From: a virus
Virus record (IMG/VR): IMGVR_UViG_3300020469_000141
Span: 1 to 33,464 of that record
Strand: one strand, 5' to 3'
Length of the DNA: 33,464 bases
Of the stretch, positions 15,701 through 25,300 are shown piece after piece. Numbering within the stretch: the first letter of the stretch is position 1; each line of letters begins with the position of its first letter. The notes under the pieces were generated by a model. The model was not told the origin of the DNA and did not search any database. It saw only the letters and a program-made list of their open reading frames with translations. The translations under genes and the position numbers were made by a program.

Positions 15701-17921
15701 TCTAACTCAATTTAGAGCAAAGTTGAGTGGATCATCAGTATCTGATGTACAGGTAATCAGTGGTGGTGGTAACTTGAGAAGTGGTGATAACAGTTTATTC
15801 TCTGTCAATAATACTAACGGTGTTGGTATTGTTACCGTCACATATAGTGCTCCTACAGTTACTGTTACACTACAGACACCAAGCACTGGATATGATGCAA
15901 CTAATCCTATACCATTCTCAATCAATGATAGAGTTTTTGTTGAGAACGTAGGTGTAACAACAGGTCATGGATACAATTCGTCAACTTATGGATATGAGTT
16001 CTTTACACTAAAAACAGTCAATCAAGCGACTGGATTAGTCAATCAAGCAACTATACAATATGATGTAGATATAGATCCTGGTAATTATGATCTTGCCACA
16101 TATGGTTCAGTATCTAATGAGAAAGATGTTGCTAAGTTTGATGTTGGTCTAAAAGAAGGTGAGTTCTTCAAAGGTGAGACTGTCATTACATCTAGAGGAA
16201 AGATATCAAAGGTTATTACTGGAGAGGGTAAATCAAGAAACGTTCTACGTGTTGACAATATAGTTGGATTCAGTACAGGCGACAGTCTCATAGGTCAGTT
16301 ATCAAATGCTGGTGGTACTATTGATAAACTAGCAGCTTATGAAGGATCATTTGATGTAGGTGTATTCCACAGTAAACCATTTGGATGGGAAAAAGATACT
16401 GGTAAATTATCTAATAGAGATCAAAGAATACAAGACAATGATTATTATCAGCAGTTTGCATATTCACTAAGATCTCAGGTTGGTATATCATCATGGGGTG
16501 AACCAGTTGATTCACTTGCACACCCTGCTGGATTCAAGAAGCACTCTGATCTCCTTATATCATCTGTACCTGTAGGTCTTGGTAGCACTGCTAACGGTAT
16601 CGTTGCCATAGGAACTGCTTCTGCATCTGTTGTTCTTATAGACGGTGAGGGTGCACTCAAGAATTATCATGACTACGATCTTGTGTACGAGAACCCTGCT
16701 CCTGACTTATCTGTAAGTAATGAAGTAGTGTTCAAGTCTACTAGATTTGATCAATCACTTGTATGTCTGACTAACCGTGTACTAGAGATAGATGATATCT
16801 CACCACAGTTCTACTCAGATCCTAACCTATTGAGGGTTGTTGAAATTGATGCTTTTGATATTGCCAATCCTTCAGGTCCTCAAGCAATCAAATATCATGC
16901 ACAGGTTGTGCTTGATGCTGCATTACAGTTAGCATATAACACAACACAGTATTGTGAATTTACTGTATTCCATAATGGATCCGATGCTTATCTCAACCAA
17001 TATTCAGACTTGTCTGACTCGTTTGATCTTGGTGAGTTTATACTCCAGCAGAATGGTAATATCATCTCTGTATCATTCAGTCCTTATAATACTACCTTGA
17101 CTTATGATGTTACTTTCTACAAGGAAATCATAGGTAAGCAGGTTAGCACAGGAACTACCTCATACTCCAACATTGTCAAGTCTGGTGTAAGTTCTGTATT
17201 TGCAGCAAATGCAAGTCCATCAACTGTGACATTAGAAGATATTGATTCAACAGAATTCAAGTCTGGTAACATCATAGTTGTTCACACTGGTGCTGATGAT
17301 AAGGAGATTGAAGAATACAACTTCTTAGCAAATGGTGCTGGTATGCTATTCACTGACTTTGGTAACATGGACAGTGGAGATAAGATAGGTAATTTTGATG
17401 TTATACAGAACGCTGGTGTAATCAAACTTAGGTATACACCTAACGCTAACACAGCAGTAACAGTACAGACATTGACCACTATGGTTGGTGTAGCAACAAC
17501 TGCTACAGGTGCCAGTGTTGATAATATTGATATTGGAGACGCTCAGTTGCATGCAACTAGAACAGAGATATCTGCTTCTGGTAGTCCTTCAGAAACAACC
17601 TTATCAACTAAGTCTTATAATAACTTTACATCATTCAAGTATTTTGTAGAAATACATAATACTACTGACAGTAAGTATTCTTGCTTCAATGTGGCAGCGA
17701 ATGCTTTTGATAGTCGTATCAACTTCAACGTTTATAATAATCTGTCTACAGCAGATAATGCGAAACGGGACATACGTGCTATAAACATGGTTGCTAGTGG
17801 CAACAATGCACTCTTAAGATTTACTCCAGCAGCAAGCAAAGCATATGTTGTGAGAGTTTCTGAAATAAGAATAGACAAACCAGATAACGTCGCAGACGAC
17901 AACACGATAACACTCAGCTAA
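9720..17921 (+). CDS. Giant baseplate-type structural protein in the gp7 position, YHYH-like domain
   Basis: A 2733-residue protein in one uninterrupted frame. The N-terminal 220 residues (IETSLSRVKINEVVQSQVPE onward, including FIRQAKDFYRTKGTEEAFE) resemble the conserved start of large cyanophage baseplate proteins usually listed as gp7. T4 gp7 has only 1032 residues, so most of this is extra. At about 1165-1260 lies a YHYH-type domain (ILGWAYDGNPIYGPHVY), but its eponymous motif reads YAYF (1255-1258). Much of the rest is beta-rich repeats: GGxxY/GA units (nt 11760-12005, 12815-13045, 15380-15785), and modules with IDDEIITYTGI or YYVIK..FRLS cores. No signal peptide, protease or lysozyme motif was seen. 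Probably a wedge scaffold carrying peripheral domains. It overlaps both neighbours as TAATG. Confidence 0.8.
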   Translation: MIETSLSRVKINEVVQSQVPEFIDADNPNFGNFLKQYYLSQEFQGGSVDIAENLVDYKSLDFLNNRNLIGFTSLSQYLRGKQDTIYVDSTDGWPTSYGLIKIDDEIITYTGIGTTSFTGCIRGFSGIENNKKTNKPEYLTFTKTGIGTHENNSRVQNLSSVFLQNFYKKLKTQVLPGFTERSLHGKVSKSNFIRQAKDFYRTKGTEEAFEILFGALYGEKVEMIQPAKFLIKPSDADYIRTETIIAKQVTGDAQSLSGQTLFQNTNPQTSGSIYNVGSSIINGETYYSFAISEGTTFGKFVQKNKTYVTSSTPSGSSVINVDSTVGFSTAGQLYIGNVSYSYTGKNYTQFTGITSTASIGLGSTITQGTNAYAYNNDSLVQVEIVGSLTKFNGSALNQVEDSSINVKTVGKEHDSLRWSSWIHNVSPKYNVVTFRALSSSSYELTLNAEHSLYFGDEIEIVDIDDVILNGTVVALLSDTRVSVTCGTLSEFKEYFVRRKIKTNLGASADIQNSYSDSLDNVFVASNSLPHWTINPQKRIRLFDTVNESLGTTINIADHNYYDGDLVTYTVSLGNKLTNLTVGESYYIKRLTPNSIALAYTPENIRSAKYITAFTSTDLASISIHNLTPNIFYGTEIGAQKLLRKFSKPEYADDHEKTKQGGVGLFANGVEIYSYKATDTVNFGTLESVDVLNTGGDYDVINPPSLSVSQVGHSGVGASVIAQMKGELTDVLVETPGLDYLETPSVSIVGGNNKDAVVKAVMKIAPITLEFDSTSQGGIVNTATDRFVFSDPHGFVDTEEVIYTTNSSTPIGIGTTPGTLVDTSPYFVVKINDHEFFLSESKNEALLGIGTIPISQNGGGLHQLKTTRRRLTVDKIGIENSGAFYNRRLETISGINTYIDHINIDRHGFESGEKIKYSSSIGAAAGLTNNSEYYVIKIDANSFRLSTLQDLSDHVDVTSTGSGVHTFQDPPINIVINGRQGISTFNATAQPLIRGEIIGAHVNNKGTDFGSKVINDDFKPDVTAVTGDKAFLQPFIINGKIDQIIIKSGGENFVSIPDIIITGDGVGAKGKAVVSGGKIIAINMIEKGANYTQTATTVKAETPGDGAILSSNVKEWTVNQVERYAKINDVMPDDGFYEVQRDSELGNPYVNYYVPRNLRTYLGDNGSDHSPILGWAYDGNPIYGPHVYKESDGGGGLDYIKSSYDKLTGERTNGPSIAEYPSGFFVEDFTYTPGKGDLDEHNGRFGVTPDYPNGVYAYFTTVQPSQVANAGNPFNRARVPVFPYVVGDSYKSKVEPLNLGYDFDQDVDPVSYGLVRNVKPYNINDYEFISNSQKNTKLASKIIRASSGSVSGIDLIDGGSEYRVGDALLFDNERTDGFGAIGSVLKIYGPQLNNITTTVQRLPDTTFIYSPGQITGITTVPHGFLTGTDVNIRNVSGTEHDVIQGMHRITVPRVFSGIASAIETLGGGGNSGLTTSIKLVDDVNKFQVNDIIRIDHEELKIFGIDKLQNEIDCLRIQNGTAGTGHTVFSKVEKLVNEFTFPLSGCPETPVDYTVYFDAPNVVGAGLSAGAGIGHTITTLDFGTRKIPTQTIFLPRHSIQHGEKLSYSPGAGTTLTYQAPGVGTASGWTAPLPSEVYGYVIDQNLVGIVTTVAGIRSSSERVFFYPDQTGIGNTHFFQTVRGQITGDIDIVKVTATTNEEHTLRPLDIIDLSVVSTGTSSLAMSYNSATRFVSIGSSINPLIKVREGDLLEFDVSDASLQNTKLEFYKDQDFKKQFVGSGVSTMEITYTAAHGEAGGKASIRFTPQAPNVVYYKLASQDISKVIETNQDIDDFTKIIVIPSEFTGKGTISSVTSNSFDYFIDQEAERVGYTTNTAVMSYTTNSQNDHGPIAQVQLVSGGVGFKDIPQVSVASTTGKSALVEARGNDIGRLDEVKLLDIGFDYPSDKTLKPQAAMPQVVFLKDNFSVDTVAITSTGGKYLTAPDLVLFNTKTKQENSLTQFRAKLSGSSVSDVQVISGGGNLRSGDNSLFSVNNTNGVGIVTVTYSAPTVTVTLQTPSTGYDATNPIPFSINDRVFVENVGVTTGHGYNSSTYGYEFFTLKTVNQATGLVNQATIQYDVDIDPGNYDLATYGSVSNEKDVAKFDVGLKEGEFFKGETVITSRGKISKVITGEGKSRNVLRVDNIVGFSTGDSLIGQLSNAGGTIDKLAAYEGSFDVGVFHSKPFGWEKDTGKLSNRDQRIQDNDYYQQFAYSLRSQVGISSWGEPVDSLAHPAGFKKHSDLLISSVPVGLGSTANGIVAIGTASASVVLIDGEGALKNYHDYDLVYENPAPDLSVSNEVVFKSTRFDQSLVCLTNRVLEIDDISPQFYSDPNLLRVVEIDAFDIANPSGPQAIKYHAQVVLDAALQLAYNTTQYCEFTVFHNGSDAYLNQYSDLSDSFDLGEFILQQNGNIISVSFSPYNTTLTYDVTFYKEIIGKQVSTGTTSYSNIVKSGVSSVFAANASPSTVTLEDIDSTEFKSGNIIVVHTGADDKEIEEYNFLANGAGMLFTDFGNMDSGDKIGNFDVIQNAGVIKLRYTPNANTAVTVQTLTTMVGVATTATGASVDNIDIGDAQLHATRTEISASGSPSETTLSTKSYNNFTSFKYFVEIHNTTDSKYSCFNVAANAFDSRINFNVYNNLSTADNAKRDIRAINMVASGNNALLRFTPAASKAYVVRVSEIRIDKPDNVADDNTITLS

Positions 17922-20788
17922 TGTCATTTCAATTAGGTTCCGTAAATAGGCAATTCAATACAGAGTCAGAGACTTTTGTACAGTCTTTCAATCTGACTCA
18001 TGATGGTGATCCTTTATTTCATAAGAAATTTGATGGATCAGATAACTCAGAAGTATTATTAGGTGACGATTCTTTTGTTATCAAAAATCATTTTTTTGTA
18101 ACTGGTGAGCAAGTAAAATATCAAGCAGACACAGACTTGTCTGGTAGTCCAATAGGAATACAACATGGTCTAAATGGTGTTGGTGCTGCGACAACATTAC
18201 CACAAGATGTATTTGTAATCAAAGTAAGTGAAAATAATTTTCGGGTTGCTGCAACAAAGGCGTTAGCAAAAGCAGGAAGTCCCATTGGTTTGACAACTGT
18301 AGGTGCTGGTGTAACTCATACATTTACATCAATAGATAAGAATTCAAAGTGTGTAATAGCGATTGATGATATCATACAATCACCAGTTTATAAAAGAAAT
18401 GGTGCTACAACTACATTAGTATCAATAGCAAACCGTGAAGCGAATGTTGCTGATGCATCATTCATGAAGCAGTATGATCTTTTACAAATTGACAATGAAA
18501 TAGTTCGTATCGCTGCTTTACATTTCAATGGTGTGCAGAATAAATTATTACTAGACAGAAACTGGATGGGTACTACAAAGCAGGGACACTCTGTTGGTGA
18601 TACTGTAGAGTTAGTTTTTGGTGATTATAATATTGTGAATGATAAGATAACATTTGCTGATGTTCCATTTGGTGGTACAAGACAAACTGTAGGTATTGAC
18701 TCTAGTGATTTTGTTGGTAATACATTTGGTGCTTTGACTGAAATATTCCAGACTGGTACAAAGGTAAAAATTAGAAGTTTGAACCCACCAGTACCGTTAG
18801 TTGCTAACGATGATTACTTCATCATAACAAATGCTGCAAACAACTTTTCTTTTGCTGCTACAAAAGGTGAGGCATTAGTTGGTGCTGCTATAACTCTATC
18901 AAATTCTGGTATAGGAACTCATAAACTAATTGTTGCTGATATACTAGAAGGTTCTTCTTTCCATGGTAGACAATTTATCAGATCTGACTATGCTGGTAAT
19001 GTTATATTAGATGATATATCACAGAATTTTACGGGTATAGGAAAGACATTCACACTTACAGAAGAAGGTAATAATACCACTGGTATCACTAGCGACTTTG
19101 GTGCTATATTGATAAACAATATCTTTCAGAAACCAGAGGTAGACTATAATTTCTTGAGTTCTCCATCACCAGGTATTACGTCTGTGAGATTTACTGGTAA
19201 TGAAGCACCTGGCGTTACAGAGGTGTTATCAGATGATGATGTAAATGCTAACAGACTTCCAAGAAAAGGTATATTGGTATCTGTTTCTAACTCAGAAGGA
19301 CTAGGATATCTGCCAGGTCAGTATGATGACATAAGATTGGAGAGTGCAAGCACTGGTATAGGTGCATCTATTGCAGTTGAAATAGGTGTTGGTAATAGTA
19401 TTTCAAGATTTAGACTACAAAATCCTGGTTTTGGATACACAACTGGTGAGTATTTGAATGTAGTGGGTATACCAACCATATCATCTTATGGTTCTGACTT
19501 TTCAGCAGCACAATTTACTGTTGTTGATACAGCAGATGATGAGTTTACTGGGTTTGTATTTGGTAAATTACAAGTTCTTGATGATATATCCGATCTATTT
19601 GATGGTAGAAAGAAGATATTCACTCTAAAAGAGGACAACGTAACAATTAGTATTGAAAAAATTGAAGGAAGCATCCTAAGTTTACAAGATGTACTGATGA
19701 TATTTGTAAATGACACACTACAAAAACCAGGTGTGGCATATAAATTTGAAGGTGGTACACAAATAGAGTTTTTAGAACCACCAGTTGAGGGTTCTGTCTG
19801 TCAAATACTATTCTACAGAGGTACTGATAAAGATATTTCCACAACATCATCACTAGAATCAATCAAAACTGGTGATGGTCTTACAATCAAGAGACAAGAC
19901 GAGAGAGTGGTCAGAGGTATCTTATCAAGAGACTCCTTACAGACTACAAACTATAAGGGTGTCAATATATCTGCTACAAAAATACCAAGAAGACCAGTTA
20001 TGTGGTCTAAACAACAAGACGACTTGTTCATTGAAGGTGTAAAAGTAAGTAAATCAAGAGATATCTACGAACCAAGAATATTCCCTGCTACAAGATTGAT
20101 AAAATCAGTGGATGTTGGTGACTCAACAGCGTATGTAATCGGTGGTGCATTAGCATTCAAGAAAACTGAGACAAATACTGGTTATTCTCCTACCACAGAC
20201 TTTGCAGTCAAGATTATAGATGATAATTTTGAAACTGGATTTGGTTCTACTACATTTGAGATGAAGATTGATAAACAAACATCTGCAAATATCTTTGGAG
20301 ATGAGGGTAATATCATAGGTGTCGGTACAGCAGCATCAAGACTATCAATGCATCTGTATTTACCAACAGATAACCAATTAAGAAACACTCGTTTTGGTGG
20401 TTTGACAAAAACTGGTATCAGTACAGGTGATTATATGGTGGTGAGTAGATCAAATGTTGGTACTGGATTAACATCTAAAAATACTGCTGATAATGCGACT
20501 GTTGGAATTGCAACTGAATTTATTGATGGAGTTTATCAGATTGCTGACATAGAAGATGTCACAGCACAGATAGTCAAAGTCCATATTAATATTGAGACAG
20601 GTCATGGACTAAACTTTACAGGTCTCAGCAGTGATATAGGTAATTATTACGGGTCTTATTCTTGGGGTAAAGTGGTCACAGGATCTATAGGAACATCCTT
20701 CTCTGTCAATACTTTAGATGGTGTTACTGGTCTATCCACTGCACCACAAGTCATTAGAGATGAAAAATTACTTGTGGATTATCCATAA
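17921..20788 (+). CDS. Large virion/baseplate structural protein (955 residues)
   Basis: A 955-residue protein lying between the gp7-position gene and gp8. It is modular. Two 'VKYQ...VFVIKVSENNFRVAA...GAGVTHTF'-type units occur at about 59-138 and 272-338. A unit with LLQIDNEIVRIAAL and LLLDRNWMGTTKQGHS cores follows the first. Two 'NNIFQKPEVDYNF' / 'VNDTLQKPGVAYKFEGGTQI' units are at about 400-430 and 590-640, and a GLGY/GFGY repeat is at 450-520. All of these also occur in neighbouring structural proteins of this window or in cyanophage baseplate proteins as I recall them. No enzyme motif seen. Likely a baseplate-associated structural component. The start is fixed by a TAATG overlap; the stop codon lies inside a late promoter motif. 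Confidence 0.7.
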   Translation: MSFQLGSVNRQFNTESETFVQSFNLTHDGDPLFHKKFDGSDNSEVLLGDDSFVIKNHFFVTGEQVKYQADTDLSGSPIGIQHGLNGVGAATTLPQDVFVIKVSENNFRVAATKALAKAGSPIGLTTVGAGVTHTFTSIDKNSKCVIAIDDIIQSPVYKRNGATTTLVSIANREANVADASFMKQYDLLQIDNEIVRIAALHFNGVQNKLLLDRNWMGTTKQGHSVGDTVELVFGDYNIVNDKITFADVPFGGTRQTVGIDSSDFVGNTFGALTEIFQTGTKVKIRSLNPPVPLVANDDYFIITNAANNFSFAATKGEALVGAAITLSNSGIGTHKLIVADILEGSSFHGRQFIRSDYAGNVILDDISQNFTGIGKTFTLTEEGNNTTGITSDFGAILINNIFQKPEVDYNFLSSPSPGITSVRFTGNEAPGVTEVLSDDDVNANRLPRKGILVSVSNSEGLGYLPGQYDDIRLESASTGIGASIAVEIGVGNSISRFRLQNPGFGYTTGEYLNVVGIPTISSYGSDFSAAQFTVVDTADDEFTGFVFGKLQVLDDISDLFDGRKKIFTLKEDNVTISIEKIEGSILSLQDVLMIFVNDTLQKPGVAYKFEGGTQIEFLEPPVEGSVCQILFYRGTDKDISTTSSLESIKTGDGLTIKRQDERVVRGILSRDSLQTTNYKGVNISATKIPRRPVMWSKQQDDLFIEGVKVSKSRDIYEPRIFPATRLIKSVDVGDSTAYVIGGALAFKKTETNTGYSPTTDFAVKIIDDNFETGFGSTTFEMKIDKQTSANIFGDEGNIIGVGTAASRLSMHLYLPTDNQLRNTRFGGLTKTGISTGDYMVVSRSNVGTGLTSKNTADNATVGIATEFIDGVYQIADIEDVTAQIVKVHINIETGHGLNFTGLSSDIGNYYGSYSWGKVVTGSIGTSFSVNTLDGVTGLSTAPQVIRDEKLLVDYP

Positions 20789-20810
20789 ATAGGTTGATAG
20801 AAATTAAATA
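20784..20810 (+). promoter_or_regulatory. Tandem late promoter motifs before gp8
   Basis: CATAAATA (20784-20791) differs from TATAAATA only at the first base and contains the stop codon of the preceding gene. ATTAAATA (20803-20810) is a second, weaker match just before the gp8 ATG at 20816. An internal late promoter here would let gp8 and downstream genes be made independently of the 13 kb upstream. Confidence 0.6.
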
Positions 20811-20815
20811 GGTAA

Positions 20816-22345
20816 ATGCCAGCGATTATAACTGATCAGATAAGAGTGTTGAATGCTGAGAATTTTGTTAGTGGTATATCAACCACTGCCAATTCTTACT
20901 ATGTTTTCATAGGACTACCTAATGCAACTACTGTAGCATCTGACTGGAACACCAATACTCCTTCCCCGATTGACAATTTTGATGAACATGATAATGTTTA
21001 TGATACTTTGATTAGTGCGAAGAAGATAAATTCAGCAGATGTATTGAGAGTTATAAGAAAAAAAGAATGGACTACTGGTTCTATCTACGAGATGTATAGA
21101 CATGATTACAGCATCAATAATACAACACCTCAAACAAGCTCCACAAGTTTATATAATAGCAATTACTATGTTATTAACTCAGATTTCAGAATCTATGAGT
21201 GCATTTACAATGGTGCTGCCCCTTCCAACTCTGGGAATGGAATTATATCATTACAAGAACCCCTTCATACTGATTTGCAACCTAGACTTGAGAGTGATGG
21301 ATATATTTGGAAGTATCTTTTCACAATCAAACCTAGTGACATTATAAAATTTGATAGTGCAGACTTTATACCAGTTCCAGCAAACTGGAAAACTTCTACT
21401 GACACAGCAGATGTAAAGAATGCTTCTGTAGATGGAAAGATTGAAGTTATTACGATAGACGATATATCAAGTGCTTCATATCAGTTTACTGGTACTAAAA
21501 ATAATGTTCCTATCAGAGGTGATGGTTCTGGTGGTTTAGCATCAGTGACATTTACTAATGGTAAACCAAGTTCTGTTCAGGTAACTAATGGTGGTTCAGG
21601 ATACACCTTTGCTACTCTAGATTTAGATGCTGTAGTTACAGGATCAGGAGCATCTTTCACAGTTATCATACCACCACCTGGCGGACATGGTTCTGACATC
21701 TATCGTGAACTAGGATCTAACAAGGTTCTTGTATACAGTAGAATTGAAAATGCTGATGTAACTAACCCTGACTTCCCAACTGGAAACCAATTTGCAAGAA
21801 TTGGAATTATTAAAAATCCTGAAGTCAATGGTAGTACGAATTTATTGACAGATCCTAGTGCTACTGGGGTTTATGGATTACGACTTGCTGGTGCAGCATC
21901 AACAACAATGACCGTTGAGGTTGATGGTATTGTAAGTCAAACTGTAGGAACAGGTGCTACTGCTTTAGGTAGAATCGTGAACTACGATCCAGCAACTCAG
22001 GTATTGCAGTATTGGCAGGATAGATCAGTTGCCTCTGGTGACTCAGTTTCCCTTTCCCAATTTGCACTAAATAGATTCACGGCTTCCCCTGCTACAGGCG
22101 GGAGTTTGAACGTCGTTGTAAAAACAACAGGGGGCACAGAAACCCTTGCTATTGACAATACGTTTACAGGAGTTTCCACTAATGTAAACAATAGAGCATA
22201 TTATTTCGGTCAAACATTTACCTCTGGTATTGCTTCCCCAGAGATCAAAAAGTACTCAGGAGATATTATCTACCTTGATAATAGACCAGAAGTGACTAGA
22301 GCAACCAATCAACGTGAAGATATTAAAATTATCTTAGAATTCTAA
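20816..22345 (+). CDS. 8: Baseplate wedge protein gp8
   Basis: A 509-residue protein. The start MPAIITDQIRVLNAENFVSG and the segments YEMYRHDYSIN, YYVINSDFRIYECIYNG and GYIWKYLFTIKPSDIIKFD are typical of gp8 in T4-like cyanophages. T4 gp8 (334 residues) forms a dimer in each wedge. The extra length comes largely from a central GG-SGY repeat unit (VQVTNGGSGYTF, nt 21580-21690) and a C-terminal part with different codon style. It ends 4 nt before the next ATG, so it is co-transcribed with the DUF4815-type gene. Confidence 0.88.
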   Translation: MPAIITDQIRVLNAENFVSGISTTANSYYVFIGLPNATTVASDWNTNTPSPIDNFDEHDNVYDTLISAKKINSADVLRVIRKKEWTTGSIYEMYRHDYSINNTTPQTSSTSLYNSNYYVINSDFRIYECIYNGAAPSNSGNGIISLQEPLHTDLQPRLESDGYIWKYLFTIKPSDIIKFDSADFIPVPANWKTSTDTADVKNASVDGKIEVITIDDISSASYQFTGTKNNVPIRGDGSGGLASVTFTNGKPSSVQVTNGGSGYTFATLDLDAVVTGSGASFTVIIPPPGGHGSDIYRELGSNKVLVYSRIENADVTNPDFPTGNQFARIGIIKNPEVNGSTNLLTDPSATGVYGLRLAGAASTTMTVEVDGIVSQTVGTGATALGRIVNYDPATQVLQYWQDRSVASGDSVSLSQFALNRFTASPATGGSLNVVVKTTGGTETLAIDNTFTGVSTNVNNRAYYFGQTFTSGIASPEIKKYSGDIIYLDNRPEVTRATNQREDIKIILEF

Positions 22346-22349
22346 TAAG

Positions 22350-25300
22350 ATGCCACAGAACACCAACCTAAACGTCAGTCCATATTTCGACGATTTTGAT
22401 TCTGAAAAGAATTATAACAAAGTTTTATTCAAACCCGGAACTCCCGTTCAGGCAAGAGAACTAACGACTTTGCAATCTATTTTGCAAGGGCAAATAGAGA
22501 AGTTTGGAAAACATATATTCAAAGAAGGGTCGATAGTTATACCTGGTAAATTTAAGTATGATTTCAACTACGATTACGTAAAAATCGAATCTACATTTTT
22601 TGGTGTTCCTGTAGAAGGTTATTACGCATTTCTTGTTGGACTACGTATCAAAGGTAAGGACTCTGGTGTTACAGCAAAGGTTGTAAAGGTATTATCACAA
22701 ACAGAATCTGTAGAACAAGCAACTACTCTTTATATAAAGTATGAGGGTAGTTCTGATGATTTGACTCGTGATACATTCCTTGATGGTGAAAATCTGATTA
22801 CATTATCTACTTTCACTTATGGAGTAACTACAATTGAAGAGGGATCTGACTTTGCTACTGCGACTACTTCAAATGCCACTGGTACTGGTAGTGCTTTTAC
22901 AATTGTCAGAGGCGTATTCTTTGCTAGGGGTGCTTTCGTAGAAGTAAAAACTGAATCTATGATTTTAGATCAGTATTCTAATACTCCAAGTTATAGAGTT
23001 GGTTTCAATGTTGTAGAGACTATTGTAACTGCTGTAGATGATGATACTTTATACGATAACGCTGCTGGATTTAGTAACTTTACTGCACCTGGTTCTGATC
23101 GTCTGAAGATAGAACTAAAACTTACTAAGAAACTTACAACAGACTTTAATGATGAGAACTTCATTGAATTATTAAGATCACAAGAAGGTGAAGTAAGACA
23201 TCTGGTTGATAGAACTGTATATTCTGAGTTGGCAAAGGAGTTTGCACGTCGTACATACGATGAAAGTGGAAACTATTATGTTACTAAGTTTGATATAGAA
23301 GCAAAAGAATGTCTCAATGATAGGTACTCTACCTTCGGTCAGTTTACTGCAAATCAACTAACAGAGGATGGAAACAAACCATCAAGAGATTTACTATGTC
23401 TCCGCATAGGTCCCGGTAAAGCATTTGTGAAGGGATATGAGACACAAGTTATGGGTAATGCATTTGTTGATGTTGTAAAACCCAGAACTACCAAGACTAT
23501 TGAGACAAGAGCAATACCTTTCGTAGCAGGAAATAGACTTAGACTAAACAATGTATTATCTGGTGCTCAAATCAAAATGAACACTACAGATACTGTAGAA
23601 CTTAGAGATGCAAGACTAGAAACCACTAAATCCAACTCTGTTGGTAATGTAATTGGTCAAGCAAGAGTATATGATTATAAACTTCAAAACTCCGGATACA
23701 GCAACAATTCATCAGTATATGAGTTGTTCTTATATGATATCGTAACTGATACATCAATCACAATCAACCAAGCAATAACTCAAAATGCTCCCGCACTTAT
23801 AGAAGGTTCTAGATCTGGTGCTAGAGGTATGCTAAAGACTGATGCTTCTAATACAGCAACACTGACACTATCTGAAACATCTGGTAAGTTTGTAAATGGT
23901 GAACAAATTATAATAAATGGTGTAACTCAAGGTCTTATCATAACTGCTACTACAGAGTATGATATATCTAATGTAAAATCAATCAGAGGATCTGGTGGTG
24001 GTAGAACATTTACTGCTGACGTTTTACTAGAGACAAAAACAGATTATGGTGCTAGAGGATTCTCAATCAGTGCTCCATCTGGTGGTGTAAGCACATTATC
24101 ATCTAGTGGTACAGGTTGGGCAAAATTCTTGAAGGTTGGTGATATCATAGAATACACTCAGAGTGGTGTAAATCTTCCTTGTTACCATAAAGTTACTGCT
24201 ATAGCTGCTACTGGTCTAACTGCAACTGTAGATGACGTTGCTGACGTATCTAATGTATGCGATGGTACACTTCCAACAGGTGCTATTGCAGTTAGTGGAG
24301 TAAAAGTTGTTGCTGGTCTACTAAGAGAATCAAAAGATGCTTTCCTATCGGCAGATATGCCACACAACTATGTTGCATCTGTTGACCTTACTGATTCTAC
24401 TCTCTTTGTTCGTGAAGAGGTAGTAAATCTAACATCTAACAGTGGAGGTCAAATGGATCTGCCTTCATTGGTAGGTACAGAATTTGTGTATGCAGGATTT
24501 GATGAGGAAAGATATAACATCATGTATAATGATGGTAGTGTAGAAGATCTAACATCTGATCAATTTGTATTGACTAATGGTGGTAAGGGTGCAACTATAT
24601 CTGGTTTGACTGCTAGTCAATCATCTAATGTTGATGTACATGTAACTAAACAAAAGTCTAAAGTCACATCTAAATCAAAAACACTTACAAAGTCAGGAGA
24701 ATTATCAGTTACTGGTTCTAAGAATGCTGGTGCATCTGGAGATGGTTCTGGTCTTACATCGAGTGCTGTATATGGTAAGAGAGTACAAGATAGGGAGATA
24801 TCATTAGACGTTCCTGATGTTGTTGCAGTTCATGCTGTATTTGAATCATCAAATGAAGGTAATCCAACAATTCCAACGGTTACTATGGCATCCTTCACAG
24901 GTCCTAGTAGCAATAACACAGATATTATTGTTGGTGAAGTAGGTATAGGTAAGTCCTCAGGGTGTGCAGCGTACGTTCTAGGACGTTCAGGAACAGATGG
25001 GGTAGAAATATGTGTAAAGAACTCTAAGACATTCATAGAGACCGAGGAGATATCATTTGACACTTCTGGTGTAAAAGCAAACATATCTATTGTGGCACCT
25101 GGCGATCCTAACATTCGCTCAAACTTCTTATTAGATAATGGTCAGAGAGATGAGTATCTTGACTTCGGACGTCTAGTAAGAAAAGCAACTGCTGCTGAAC
25201 CAAATGGTAGATTGAAGATCTATATGGATCACTATGTTATAAATTCTGAGGATTCTGGTGATCTTGTTACAGCATCATCTTATGAAAAGTCAGAATATGA

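Noticed and set aside
12092-17552. Minus-strand frames of 60-90 residues opposite the giant gp7-position gene
   Set aside because: All are antisense shadows of one continuous coding frame, without motifs or ribosome sites.
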